This document shows positions 1 through 6,405 of a stretch of DNA of 16,788 bases, piece by piece; position 1 is the first letter of the stretch, and each line of letters starts with the position of its first letter. Source of the stretch: Acidimicrobiia bacterium (lineage in GTDB: Bacteria; Actinomycetota; Acidimicrobiia; IMCC26256; JAENVU01); assembly GCA_017882945.1 (NCBI GenBank), contig JADGON010000003.1, positions 1 to 16,788 on the forward strand. The letters are read 5' to 3'. Made by a program: the position numbers and the translations under genes. The notes below the pieces were generated by a model. It saw only the letters and a list, made by a program, of their open reading frames with translations, did not search any database and was not told where the DNA came from.

Positions 1-623
1 CGCGGAGCGGCCTGCGGTGACCGGGCGCTGACCTTCGGGAGCTCGTCGGTCTTCGTCGTGGGCGACGGTTGCGGGTCGGACATCGTCACGAACGCGAACC
101 GGTGCACCAGCCGACCGTTCGCGTCGAGCTGATCCCTGCGCAACAGCATGCCGGTGGCGTCGTCGAAGAACAGACGCTCGCGCACGACGGCCGTACCCGA
201 TCGGGCGATCGCCACCTGGGTCACCGGTCGCCGGGCAACCATCGCCGCGCGCGTCACGACGAACCGGTACTTGCGGGTCGGGTCGGGCTCCGAGCTCGTC
301 GGCCGGCCGGTCCACATCAGCTGCCATCCCCCGTCGGTGCGCAGGAGCCGGCGGGTCCCCGCACCGAGGAGCTGGTCGTGGCCCAGGTGGAGCACCCCGT
401 TGGTCATCCGGACCGAGACCGTGCGCTCGTGGCGCCGGCCGCCGTCGACCCACTGGACGACGACCGTGCCCTCGAACTGGTTGCTCGCGGCCGCATCTCG
501 GGAGTGGTCCAGGAGGTTCCGGGCCGTGGCGCCGTCGTCGGCATGTGCACCGCGCGGTCCGGCGAGGACGATGGTGAGCGCCGCGAGGGCTCCGCACAGG
601 ACGGCCGCCAGGCGTCGGCTCAT
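1..623 (-). CDS. RseB/MucB-like sigma-factor regulatory protein (partial, C-terminus off the left edge)
   Basis: The 5' part (about 207 codons) of an exported protein resembling the N-terminal domain of MucB/RseB, the lipoprotein-carrier-like periplasmic partners of anti-sigma factors. The ATG overlaps the stop of the anti-sigma gene in an ATGA, so translation is probably coupled. Residues 1-28 form a signal peptide: an Arg-Arg n-region, a Leu/Ala-rich core and a likely AHA cleavage site before Asp-Asp. The mature part has the strand pattern of the family, including a segment around residues 44-60 (FEGTVVVQW) and a later RERLFFDDATGMLLRRDQLD segment with the family-like D-x-x-T-G turn. In the family this domain senses envelope damage or lipid signals and protects the anti-sigma factor from proteolysis. 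That role here is inferred from homology-like pattern and position. The reading frame stays open to base 1, so the protein is cut by the window and not broken. Confidence 0.8.
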   Translation of the reverse strand, partial: MSRRLAAVLCGALAALTIVLAGPRGAHADDGATARNLLDHSRDAAASNQFEGTVVVQWVDGGRRHERTVSVRMTNGVLHLGHDQLLGAGTRRLLRTDGGWQLMWTGRPTSSEPDPTRKYRFVVTRAAMVARRPVTQVAIARSGTAVVRERLFFDDATGMLLRRDQLDANGRLVHRFAFVTMSDPQPSPTTKTDELPKVSARSPQAAP

Positions 624-1072
624 CGGTTGAGCTTCACGGGGCTCGTGACCGGAGCAAGCTGTGACACCGGCTCCTCGGACACGGATGACCGCAGCGCGTG
701 CCGGTTGACGAGCGTCGCCACCGCGGGCTTGACCTGGGACTGGCCGGGGACGACCACCACCGCCACGATCGCCGCCGCCGCGGCCGCCCCCGCGAGCCAG
801 CTGAGCGCACGCTTTCCCCGCCGCGCGCGCGCCGTTGCGAGCTGGACGGGTGGCGCGATGTCGGGCTGCAGCAGCGAGTCCCAGAATCCGGTCGGCGCCT
901 CCCGCACCGGCAGCGAGTGCAGGAGCTCGCGCGTCTCTTGCACCTCTTCGAGCACCGCCCGCCACTCCCCCGACTCCTCGAGCCGGTGTTCGACGAGCGC
1001 GCGCTCTTCGGCCGTCAACTCGTCGTCGAGATACGCCGAGAGCAGCTCCTCGGGCGGATCGATCGTGCTCAT
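620..1072 (-). CDS. Membrane anti-sigma factor (zinc-ligand-free, RseA-like)
   Basis: A 150-residue single-pass anti-sigma factor for the adjacent ECF sigma factor. Its ATG overlaps the sigma stop (ATGA), and its own stop overlaps the next start in the same way. Residues 8-45 match the anti-sigma helical domain (LLSAYLDDELTAEERALVE), which clamps the sigma factor in the cytoplasm. A transmembrane helix lies at about residues 89-109 (LSWLAGAAAAAAIVAVVVV) and is followed by a short extracytoplasmic tail of about 40 residues. Where classical family members carry H-x3-C-x2-C, this protein appears to have Arg30, Ser34 and Trp37, so it is not a zinc-binding ZAS protein by sequence. In the family, regulated proteolysis of the membrane-bound protein releases the sigma factor. 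The three-gene arrangement makes the function secure although overall similarity to named anti-sigma factors is limited. Confidence 0.85.
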   Translation of the reverse strand: MSTIDPPEELLSAYLDDELTAEERALVEHRLEESGEWRAVLEEVQETRELLHSLPVREAPTGFWDSLLQPDIAPPVQLATARARRGKRALSWLAGAAAAAAIVAVVVVPGQSQVKPAVATLVNRHALRSSVSEEPVSQLAPVTSPVKLNR

Positions 1073-1587
1073 TCCAACGCTCCGCTCTGCACCAGGGCCG
1101 TTCGCAACATCCGCCGACCGCGATGAAGCCGGGACCGAACGGTTCCGACCGGGACACCGAGTGAACCCGCAATCTCCTCGTAGGTCCGGTCGGCAACGTC
1201 ACGCAACACGACCGGCACCCGGAACTCCTCGGGCAACGATGCGAGCGCGGCCTGGATCTCGTCGGACAGCCCGGCGGCGACCGCGACCTCGTCAGCGCCG
1301 GCGACGGTGGGCAGCACGCGATCAGGGTCGTCAGGCAACGCCTGGACGGGCCGCCGACGCTTCCGCCGCACCTCGTCGAGGAACACGTTCGTCACGATGC
1401 GAGCCAACCACCCCTCGAAGGATCCCGGCTGGTAGGTCTCCAAGCCGCGTCGGACGCGAAGGAGGCTTTCCTGCACGAGATCCCGTGCGTCGTCGTCGTT
1501 TCCGGTCAGGCGGTAGGCCACGTTGTAGAGGAAGCGCCCGTGGTCACGGGCGACTTCTTCCCAGGTGGGGACACCGTCAGTCGTCAT
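1069..1587 (-). CDS. ECF-family RNA polymerase sigma factor (SigE-like)
   Basis: A 172-residue extracytoplasmic-function sigma factor. Region 2 spans about residues 17-79, with the core-binding and -10-recognition helices in YNVAYRLTGNDDDARDLVQE and the FEGWLARIVTN segment. Region 4 spans about 110-162, with a helix-turn-helix YEEIAGSLGVPVGTVRSRL for -35 recognition. Length and layout are standard for the family and no extra C-terminal domain is present. It heads a translationally coupled unit with the anti-sigma factor and the RseB-like gene. tatA lies 68 bases upstream on the same strand, similar in spirit to the mycobacterial sigE-rseA-htrA-tatB neighbourhood. This suggests an envelope-stress role, which is inference. 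No Shine-Dalgarno sequence precedes the ATG; a GGAAC-N17-CGTT element ends 4 bases before it, so the message may be leaderless and self-activated. Confidence 0.93.
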   Translation of the reverse strand: MTTDGVPTWEEVARDHGRFLYNVAYRLTGNDDDARDLVQESLLRVRRGLETYQPGSFEGWLARIVTNVFLDEVRRKRRRPVQALPDDPDRVLPTVAGADEVAVAAGLSDEIQAALASLPEEFRVPVVLRDVADRTYEEIAGSLGVPVGTVRSRLHRGRRMLRTALVQSGALE

Positions 1588-1591
1588 CGAG

Positions 1592-1617
1592 AACGACGGG
1601 CGTGGGGGTCAGGTTCC
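1592..1617 (-). promoter_or_regulatory. Putative ECF-type autoregulatory promoter
   Basis: Read on the minus strand, GGAAC (1617-1613) is followed after 17 bases by CGTT (1595-1592). This is the pattern of many ECF sigma promoters (GGAAC, 16-18 bases, CGTT). It lies directly before the sigma factor ATG at 1587, so transcription would start at or near the start codon. The match is by eye and such short motifs occur by chance; autoregulation is inference. Confidence 0.4.
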
Positions 1618-1655
1618 CAATGAGGCCGGGATCCGGCTGAACGGACCCGCGGGGC

Positions 1656-1832
1656 CTATTGCCCCTTCTCGCCGTTCTTGGGTTCGGGCTCGTCCTTCGC
1701 GCCCTCGTCGAGCCCGGACTTGAACTCCTTCTGGGCCTGTCCGAGGGAACGGGCGAGCTTCGGGATCTGGCTCCCGCCGAACACGACCAGGACGACCAGC
1801 AGGATGACGAGGAGCTCAGGAGCGCCAGGCAT
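1656..1832 (-). CDS. tatA: Sec-independent protein translocase subunit TatA/E
   Basis: A 58-residue TatA-family protein, the pore-forming subunit of the twin-arginine pathway that exports folded proteins. It has the family layout: a very short N-terminus with Pro-Glu (PELL), one transmembrane helix at about residues 5-19, the hinge FGGSQIPKLARSL at about 18-30, an amphipathic helix ending in FKSG at about 37-40, and a short acidic/basic polar tail. The ATG at 1832 is chosen because the TatA hydrophobic helix begins directly after it and a GGAGGG ribosome site lies 10 bases upstream (1848-1843). Upstream in-frame sequence belongs to the overlapping LLM region and looks non-coding in this frame. 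No tatB or tatC is visible, so the partners are elsewhere. It sits 35 bases after the LLM gene and 68 bases before the sigma gene. The tail is shorter than in many TatA proteins. Confidence 0.9.
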   Translation of the reverse strand: MPGAPELLVILLVVLVVFGGSQIPKLARSLGQAQKEFKSGLDEGAKDEPEPKNGEKGQ

Positions 1833-1867
1833 AAGACGTAGACCCTCCGTGGATCGGGAGTCACAGC

Positions 1868-2887
1868 CTAATCGGCGATCGGTGCGGGGCTGGCTACCCC
1901 GAGCGCGTGGGCCAGCAGGTCGACATCGTCCGGCGCGCCGACGTGGAACGGGACCGCCCCGACCCCCAGGATCAGGGTCTCGACCCCGAGCCCGGCCCAG
2001 GTCGCGGCCTGCTCCTGCACCTGGGCCACCGTCCCGACCAGGCGACCCACCCGCCACTGCTCCAGCGTCACGTGATCGAGCACGCCGGGCGGGGTGTTCG
2101 CCCGCAGCCGGTCGAACCGGCGCGCCAGATCGGCTTCGTCCTCGCCGCAGAGCGCGTACAACCCGAGCGAGCGCCAGACCGTCTCCGGATCGCGGTCGGC
2201 CCGGTCGCACGCCGCGGCGAGCACGTCGAGGCGTGCCCGGTAGTCCTGGGGCGTCCACACCCAGCAGGTGTTCCACCCGTCGGCCCGGTCGACCGCGAGC
2301 GCGATGAGGCGATCGCCCTTGCCCCCGACGAACACCGGAGGGCGCGGCCGCTGCAGCGCGGGCGGAAGGTTGCGGGCGCCGTCGGCGTGATGGAAGCGAC
2401 CGTCGAACGTGCACGGACCACCTTCCGGACCGAGCAGCTCCGCCACGATCTGCACGCACTCGGCGAGCCGGGCGAGGCGAACCCCGGGGGAAGGGAAGTC
2501 CATGCCGATCGCCGCGTACTCGGGCTCGTACCAGCCGGCGCCGAGGCCGACGTCGAGGCGCCCGCCGGTGATCCGATCGAGCGAGGCCAATGCCTTCGCC
2601 AGCACGGTGGCGGGCCGCAGCGCCTCGCAGAGCACGAGCGTGCCGAGACGGGCCCGCTTCACCTCGCGTGAGAGGGCGGCGAGCGTGACGATGGGCTCGT
2701 AGGCACCCGCGGGCTCGGAGCTGCCGCCGTACTTGCCCACGTCGAAGAAGAGATGGTCGGAGAGCCAGAGCGAGTCGAAGCCCGTCTCGTCGGCCCGGCG
2801 GGCGAAGCCGCGCAGGGTCTCCCAGCTCAGCGGCGACTCACCCGGGACCGAGAAGTCGTATTGCGGCAACGCCAGACCGATGCGCAC
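1868..2887 (-). CDS. LLM-class (luciferase-like) flavin/F420-dependent oxidoreductase
   Basis: A 339-residue TIM-barrel protein of the luciferase-like monooxygenase superfamily, whose actinobacterial members usually use F420 or FMN. Family signatures are the N-terminal strand MRIGLALPQYDF, the GFDSLWLSDHLFF segment at about 36-48, the glycine-rich GRLDVGLGAGWYEPEY at about 107-123, and PPVFVGGKGDRLIALAVDRADGWN in the second half, where TIM-barrel phosphate and cofactor contacts usually lie. The GTG start at 2887 is set by the family N-terminus. On the minus strand TAGCAC lies 6 bases before it, a near match to the leaderless pattern described elsewhere. It is divergent from the formimidoyltransferase gene (55-base gap) and upstream of tatA on the same strand. 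Substrate and the choice of F420 or FMN cannot be read from the sequence. Confidence 0.88.
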   Translation of the reverse strand: MRIGLALPQYDFSVPGESPLSWETLRGFARRADETGFDSLWLSDHLFFDVGKYGGSSEPAGAYEPIVTLAALSREVKRARLGTLVLCEALRPATVLAKALASLDRITGGRLDVGLGAGWYEPEYAAIGMDFPSPGVRLARLAECVQIVAELLGPEGGPCTFDGRFHHADGARNLPPALQRPRPPVFVGGKGDRLIALAVDRADGWNTCWVWTPQDYRARLDVLAAACDRADRDPETVWRSLGLYALCGEDEADLARRFDRLRANTPPGVLDHVTLEQWRVGRLVGTVAQVQEQAATWAGLGVETLILGVGAVPFHVGAPDDVDLLAHALGVASPAPIAD

Positions 2888-2930
2888 GCCTCGGTGCTAT
2901 CACAGACCCGGGACCGGAGCCTGCGCTCTC

Positions 2931-2936
2931 TAGTGT
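2931..2936 (+). promoter_or_regulatory. -10 hexamer of a leaderless promoter (TAGTGT)
   Basis: TAGTGT matches TANNNT and lies 6 bases before the GTG at 2943. No ribosome binding site is present between them. This spacing places the transcription start at the start codon. No clear -35 element is seen. Confidence 0.5.
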
Positions 2937-2942
2937 TGCAAC

Positions 2943-3863
2943 GTGCTCGAGTGCGTCGTCAACATCTCTGAGGGGCGCCGCGCCGACATCCTCGATGCCC
3001 TGGCCCGCGCCTGCGGGCCCGCTCTGCTCGACGTCCACGTCGATCCCGACCACCACCGGTCCGTCTTCACGATCGCCGGCGCGGCGCCCGGCGCGACCGA
3101 GGCGAGCGTCCGCGCCCTGGCAGCTGCTGCGGCCGGCGCGCTGTCGCTCGCCGATCACGACGGCGTGCACCCTCGGCTCGGGGTGATCGATGTGGTGCCG
3201 TTCGTCGCGCTCGCGCCGACCCGGACGGCCGTGGCAATCGGCGCGGCGCGCGACTTCGCGAGCTGGATCGGAGTCGAGCTGCGCATCCCGGCCTTCCTCT
3301 ATGACCTTGCGGACCCCGAACGCCGGACGCTGCCTGCGGTTCGACGTGACGCGTTCTCGAGCCGGCGACCGGATGCCGGCCCCGCAGTGGCCGATCCGCG
3401 CCTGGGTGCGACCGCAGTCGGGGCCCGCGGGGTGCTCGTCGCGGTCAACCTCGAGCTCGATGCCGACGACGTCGCGCTCGCCCGCACGGTTGCACGGGAG
3501 ATCCGTGAGCGCGACGGCGGCTTGCGCGGCGTCCGGGCACTCGGGTTCGGGCTGGCGTCGGTCGGGCATGCGCAGGTGAGCATGAACCTCGTCGACCTGG
3601 AAGCCACCGGCCTCGAGGTCGCGTGCGTCGCCGCGCGCGACCGGGTGGAAGCCGGCGGCGGACGGGTGCAGCGCGTCGAGCTCGTCGGTCTCGTCCCCGC
3701 CGCGGTGCTCGAGGCATGCAGCGCGGAGTTCCTCGCGTGGAGCGGACTCAGCCCGAGCGACTCGATCGAGTCCAGAGCGGCCGCAGCGATGGACGCCCCC
3801 GGCGCTTCGGGCGAGGCCGCAACCGTCGCCACACCGGGCGCGGACCCGGCGCCCCCGGTCTGA
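2943..3863 (+). CDS. Glutamate formimidoyltransferase-like protein (FTCD N-terminal type)
   Basis: A 306-residue protein matching the formiminotransferase part of FTCD, which moves a formimino group from formiminoglutamate to tetrahydrofolate in histidine breakdown. Visible signatures are VNISEGRR (6-13), LLDVHVDPDHHRSVFTIAG (29-46), DHDGVHPRLGVIDVVPFVAL (71-90) with the conserved H-P-R, and the C-terminal half with GVRALGFGL and QVSMNLVDL strands. It covers both formiminotransferase subdomains but has no cyclodeaminase domain, so the formimino-tetrahydrofolate product would need another enzyme. The GTG at 2943 is supported by the family N-terminus and the TAGTGT hexamer before it. No hut genes are adjacent, so a role in histidine degradation is uncertain and another one-carbon role is possible. 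The Pro/Ala-rich C-terminus after about residue 285 looks disordered. Confidence 0.85.
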   Translation: MLECVVNISEGRRADILDALARACGPALLDVHVDPDHHRSVFTIAGAAPGATEASVRALAAAAAGALSLADHDGVHPRLGVIDVVPFVALAPTRTAVAIGAARDFASWIGVELRIPAFLYDLADPERRTLPAVRRDAFSSRRPDAGPAVADPRLGATAVGARGVLVAVNLELDADDVALARTVAREIRERDGGLRGVRALGFGLASVGHAQVSMNLVDLEATGLEVACVAARDRVEAGGGRVQRVELVGLVPAAVLEACSAEFLAWSGLSPSDSIESRAAAAMDAPGASGEAATVATPGADPAPPV

Positions 3864-3908
3864 CGCCACCCCTGCGGACCACGCTCACATCACCCGCTCG
3901 GCGGACGC

Positions 3909-4199
3909 TCAGGCCGAGGCGGCAGCCCGTCGGGCCAGCGCCCGCTGGCGCCGCAAGCGCCGACGCTCCCGCTCCGAGAGCCCGCCCCAGATGCCGAACT
4001 TCTCCCCGTTCACGAGCGCGTACTCGAGGCAGTCCAACCGGACCTCGCAGCTCCCGCAGACCGACTTCGCCTCCCGAGTGGATGCGCCGCGCTCGGGGAA
4101 GAACAGATCGGGATCGACGCCCAGGCAGTTGGCGCGCTCCTGCCACCGCTTGTCGCCCACCTGACTGGCGTGCACGCTGGCCACGATCATCTCCCGCAC
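3909..4199 (-). CDS. whiB: WhiB-family Fe-S transcriptional regulator (WhiB2-like)
   Basis: A 96-residue Wbl protein, found only in actinobacteria and their phages. It carries the four cysteines that hold a [4Fe-4S] cluster (Cys25, Cys48, Cys51, Cys57, with C-x2-C-x5-C), the tryptophan turn GIWGG (69-73) that contacts the primary sigma factor, and a basic C-terminal helix (RERRRLRRQRALARR) for DNA binding. The FFPERGASTREAKSVC and FGIWGGLSERERRRL stretches resemble the WhiB/WhiB2 (WhmD) subgroup linked to septation and sporulation; subgroup assignment is from memory. The GTG at 4199 is favoured by an AAGGAAGGGG ribosome site (4215-4206) 6 bases upstream; an in-frame ATG at 4190 is an alternative. 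It is convergent with the formimidoyltransferase gene (45-base gap). The promoter region contains an inverted repeat at 4236-4253. Confidence 0.95.
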   Translation of the reverse strand: MREMIVASVHASQVGDKRWQERANCLGVDPDLFFPERGASTREAKSVCGSCEVRLDCLEYALVNGEKFGIWGGLSERERRRLRRQRALARRAAASA

Positions 4200-4235
4200 A
4201 AACTGCCCCTTCCTTGAGGCGTCTTTCGAATGACG

Positions 4236-4253
4236 CCGTTGAAACTACAACGG
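4236..4253. promoter_or_regulatory. Inverted repeat around a possible whiB -10 element
   Basis: CCGTTG-AAACTA-CAACGG is a perfect 6-bp-arm inverted repeat with a 6-bp centre, 37-54 bases upstream of the whiB start. On the minus strand the centre reads TAGTTT, which matches the TANNNT hexamer. A dimeric regulator bound here would cover the -10 box. No convincing -35 is visible. The regulator is unknown. Confidence 0.5.
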
Positions 4254-4352
4254 TGTTACTCTGACAGGGCCGGTCGCTCGGCGCAAGGGGATCTTCGTTG
4301 CCGCGCCCCGGGAGCGCGCCCGGAAACCCGCCCGAACGCGGTGGGTTCGCAG

Positions 4353-4376
4353 GTCACGGGGCTTCGGCTCGGTGAC
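4353..4376. terminator. Stem-loop downstream of the response regulator gene
   Basis: The arms GTCAC and GTGAC plus an inner GGGC/GCTC stem (one G-T wobble) close a TTCG loop on the plus strand (CGAA on the minus strand), with one G-G mismatch. It starts 28 bases after the end of the minus-strand two-component operon and could end or stabilise that message. There is no T-tract, so intrinsic termination is unproven. The rest of 4254-4403 shows no gene. Confidence 0.35.
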
Positions 4377-4403
4377 GGACCCGGCCGCAAAGATCGACGC
4401 GAA

Positions 4404-4793
4404 TCAGACGCGTGCTGCGCCGGAGCGCCGCGAGAGCACCGCGCGGATCACCGAGACGAGGTGATCGGGCTCGAACGGCTTGGTCACGTACTCGTCGGCG
4501 GAGAGCTCCATGGCCCGGTTGCGATCCGTGTCGCTCGACTTGGCCGAGCACACCACCACTCCGGGACGGTGCGAGCGACCGGCGAGCTCCGCGAGCACGA
4601 ACCAGCCGTCGAGCACCGGCATCATGATGTCGAGCACGACCAGGTCGGGGCTCTCGTCGTCGATGCGGCGCAATGCGGTCTCGCCGTCGGCTGCGAGCGC
4701 GGGATCGAAGCCCTCGGCCTCCAGGATCATCCGGAGCGTCAGCAGCACGTCCGGCTCGTCGTCGACGATCAACACTCTCGGCTTACCCGACAT
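4404..4793 (-). CDS. Single-domain (receiver-only) response regulator
   Basis: A 129-residue CheY-like receiver domain with no output domain. The active site is complete: the acidic pair Asp11-Asp12 in VLIVDDEPDV, the phosphoacceptor Asp55 in LVVLDIMMP, Ser83 in VVVCSAKSS, and Lys105 in YVTKPFEPD. The ATG at 4793 is chosen because the receiver fold begins immediately after it; longer in-frame sequence lies inside the kinase gene and is not plausible protein. The start overlaps the kinase stop by 11 bases, so the two are translated from one message and form a pair. With no DNA-binding or enzymatic domain, the output must come through protein contact or phosphotransfer to another protein. The receiver of a longer hybrid system split into two genes is another reading. 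Confidence 0.92.
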   Translation of the reverse strand: MSGKPRVLIVDDEPDVLLTLRMILEAEGFDPALAADGETALRRIDDESPDLVVLDIMMPVLDGWFVLAELAGRSHRPGVVVCSAKSSDTDRNRAMELSADEYVTKPFEPDHLVSVIRAVLSRRSGAARV

Positions 4794-6330
4794 GAGCGAC
4801 CTCTCGTGAGCTCTCCTCGATCGCTCCCGTGCGCAACGCGACCCGGAAGGCCGCACCACCGCCCGGCGCGTCTTCCACCCAGACCGACCCGCCGCAAGAC
4901 TCGACGAGACCTCGCACGATCGCGAGCCCCAGGCCCATCCCCGGCTTCGTTCCGTTCGGATCCATCCGATAGAAGCGCTCGAAGATCTTCTCGCGGACCT
5001 CGGCGGGGACCCCGGCACCGTGATCCACGACGGACAGGACCACCTGGCCCTCGGTCGGCTGCACCGTGATCCGGACGGGCGCGTCGCCGTACTTGTGCCC
5101 GTTCTCGATCAGATTGCCGACGATGCGGCGCACCGCTTCGGGATCGGCGCGCACCTCGCACGTCGTCGGGGCCTCGACCTCGACCGGGCGGCCCGCGACC
5201 TGGGAATCGAGCGCGGCGAGGCGCACGAGGGCCGCGAGGTCGATGCGGCGCAGCAGCGGCCGGTTGCCGTCCTCTTCCATCTTCGCGGCGGTGAAGATCT
5301 CCTCGACCATGGATTGGAGCCGCAGTGACTGGCGCTCGATGACCTCGAGCAGCTCGACCCGCTGCTCCGGGGTGATCTGGCGGCGTGATGCCGAGACGGC
5401 ACCACGGATCGACGTGATCGGTGTCCGCAGCTCGTGGCTCACCGACGCGACGAACTGCGTCTTCATCCGGTCGGAGTCGAGCAGCTGCGCGACGTGCGCG
5501 CGCTCGGCTTCGTAGAGACCGGCCTTGGCGATCGCTGCCGCGACGGGCTCGGCGAAGAGGCTGAGCACCTGCAGGTCGTGCTCGTCGAAGTCGCGCTCCG
5601 AATACGCACTGATGTTCAACACGCCGAGCAGCTGGCCGCGGTTGACGAGCGGGACGCACATCGCGCTCGCCGTGGTGTGCTCGCGGTCTTCATACCCCGG
5701 GTAGTCGGTTGGCGCGACGACGCCGCTGATCAGCAACGGCTCACGACTCTTCGCGACCCGTCCCGCGATCGACTCCCCAAGCTTGACCTTCGCGTCTCGG
5801 GCGAGACGACTCCCGCGCACGGCGACGACGCGCAACGACTCTTCATCTTCGACCAGCATCACCGATCCGGTCGCGCCGCCGAGGAGGTCGAGCGCGTTGG
5901 CGAGGATCGCGTCGAGGACGTCGTCGAGGTCGAGCACCGAGTTCAGTGCCTTCCCCGCGTTGAAGAGCGCGGCGTTCATCTGGAGCCGATGGGCCATGGC
6001 CGAGTTCAGGATCCGCTCGTCCACCAGCAACCGGCTCAGGCGGTGGAGGTGGATCTCCTTCTCGACCGCGTAGACGCAGAAGCCGAGACCGAGGGCCGCG
6101 ACCGCGGCGCGCAGGATCCACGGCTCGCCCGTGACCAGGACCGTCCCGGCGCTCCACGAAGCTACGAGGGTTGCGAGCCCGAGGACGATGACGATGACGA
6201 CGGTCAGGAACCAGAGCTGCATGCGGCGCCGCTCGACCATCTCGATCGATGGCGCGCGCGCCTCGCGCAGACCGGCAACCCGGGCTTCGTGCCGGATTCG
6301 CTGGCTGATCTCCACTGGGAGCTGATCCAT
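4783..6330 (-). CDS. Membrane histidine kinase with GAF domain
   Basis: A 515-residue sensor kinase. From the N-terminus: a cytoplasmic segment of about 38 residues, two transmembrane helices (about 39-59 and 72-89) with only a short loop between, a linking helix, a GAF domain (about 133-270), the dimerisation/phosphoacceptor domain with SHELRTPI around His299, and an ATP-binding domain with N-box NLIENGHKYG (406-415), DHGAGVP (436-442) and GMGLGLA (464-470). The tiny outer loop suggests sensing by the GAF domain or within the membrane, not by a large external domain. I take the ATG at 6330 because GAGG (6339-6336) lies 5 bases upstream. The frame is open to a GTG at 6381, which would add 17 residues but has no convincing ribosome site. 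It overlaps the response regulator gene and is its likely phosphodonor. Confidence 0.92.
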   Translation of the reverse strand: MDQLPVEISQRIRHEARVAGLREARAPSIEMVERRRMQLWFLTVVIVIVLGLATLVASWSAGTVLVTGEPWILRAAVAALGLGFCVYAVEKEIHLHRLSRLLVDERILNSAMAHRLQMNAALFNAGKALNSVLDLDDVLDAILANALDLLGGATGSVMLVEDEESLRVVAVRGSRLARDAKVKLGESIAGRVAKSREPLLISGVVAPTDYPGYEDREHTTASAMCVPLVNRGQLLGVLNISAYSERDFDEHDLQVLSLFAEPVAAAIAKAGLYEAERAHVAQLLDSDRMKTQFVASVSHELRTPITSIRGAVSASRRQITPEQRVELLEVIERQSLRLQSMVEEIFTAAKMEEDGNRPLLRRIDLAALVRLAALDSQVAGRPVEVEAPTTCEVRADPEAVRRIVGNLIENGHKYGDAPVRITVQPTEGQVVLSVVDHGAGVPAEVREKIFERFYRMDPNGTKPGMGLGLAIVRGLVESCGGSVWVEDAPGGGAAFRVALRTGAIEESSREVAHVG

Positions 6331-6405
6331 ACGTCCCTCGCGCCGACTCGACAATTCGAACCATCGGCGCACCGTGTCCACGCCTTGAGGGCCACTCGGG
6401 CGGGC

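Noticed and set aside
69..1640. Long plus-strand open frame (523 codons) across the sigma/anti-sigma region
   Set aside because: It is the antisense shadow of the RseB-like, anti-sigma and sigma genes; its translation is Arg/Ser/Pro-rich with no domain, while the minus-strand genes have full motifs.
1626..1640. GCCGGGATCCGGC-like palindrome between tatA and the sigma gene as a terminator
   Set aside because: The stem is short and imperfect and no T-run follows on either strand.
2838..3869. Minus-strand frame of 343 codons opposite the formimidoyltransferase gene
   Set aside because: The plus-strand protein carries clear family motifs; the minus frame does not.
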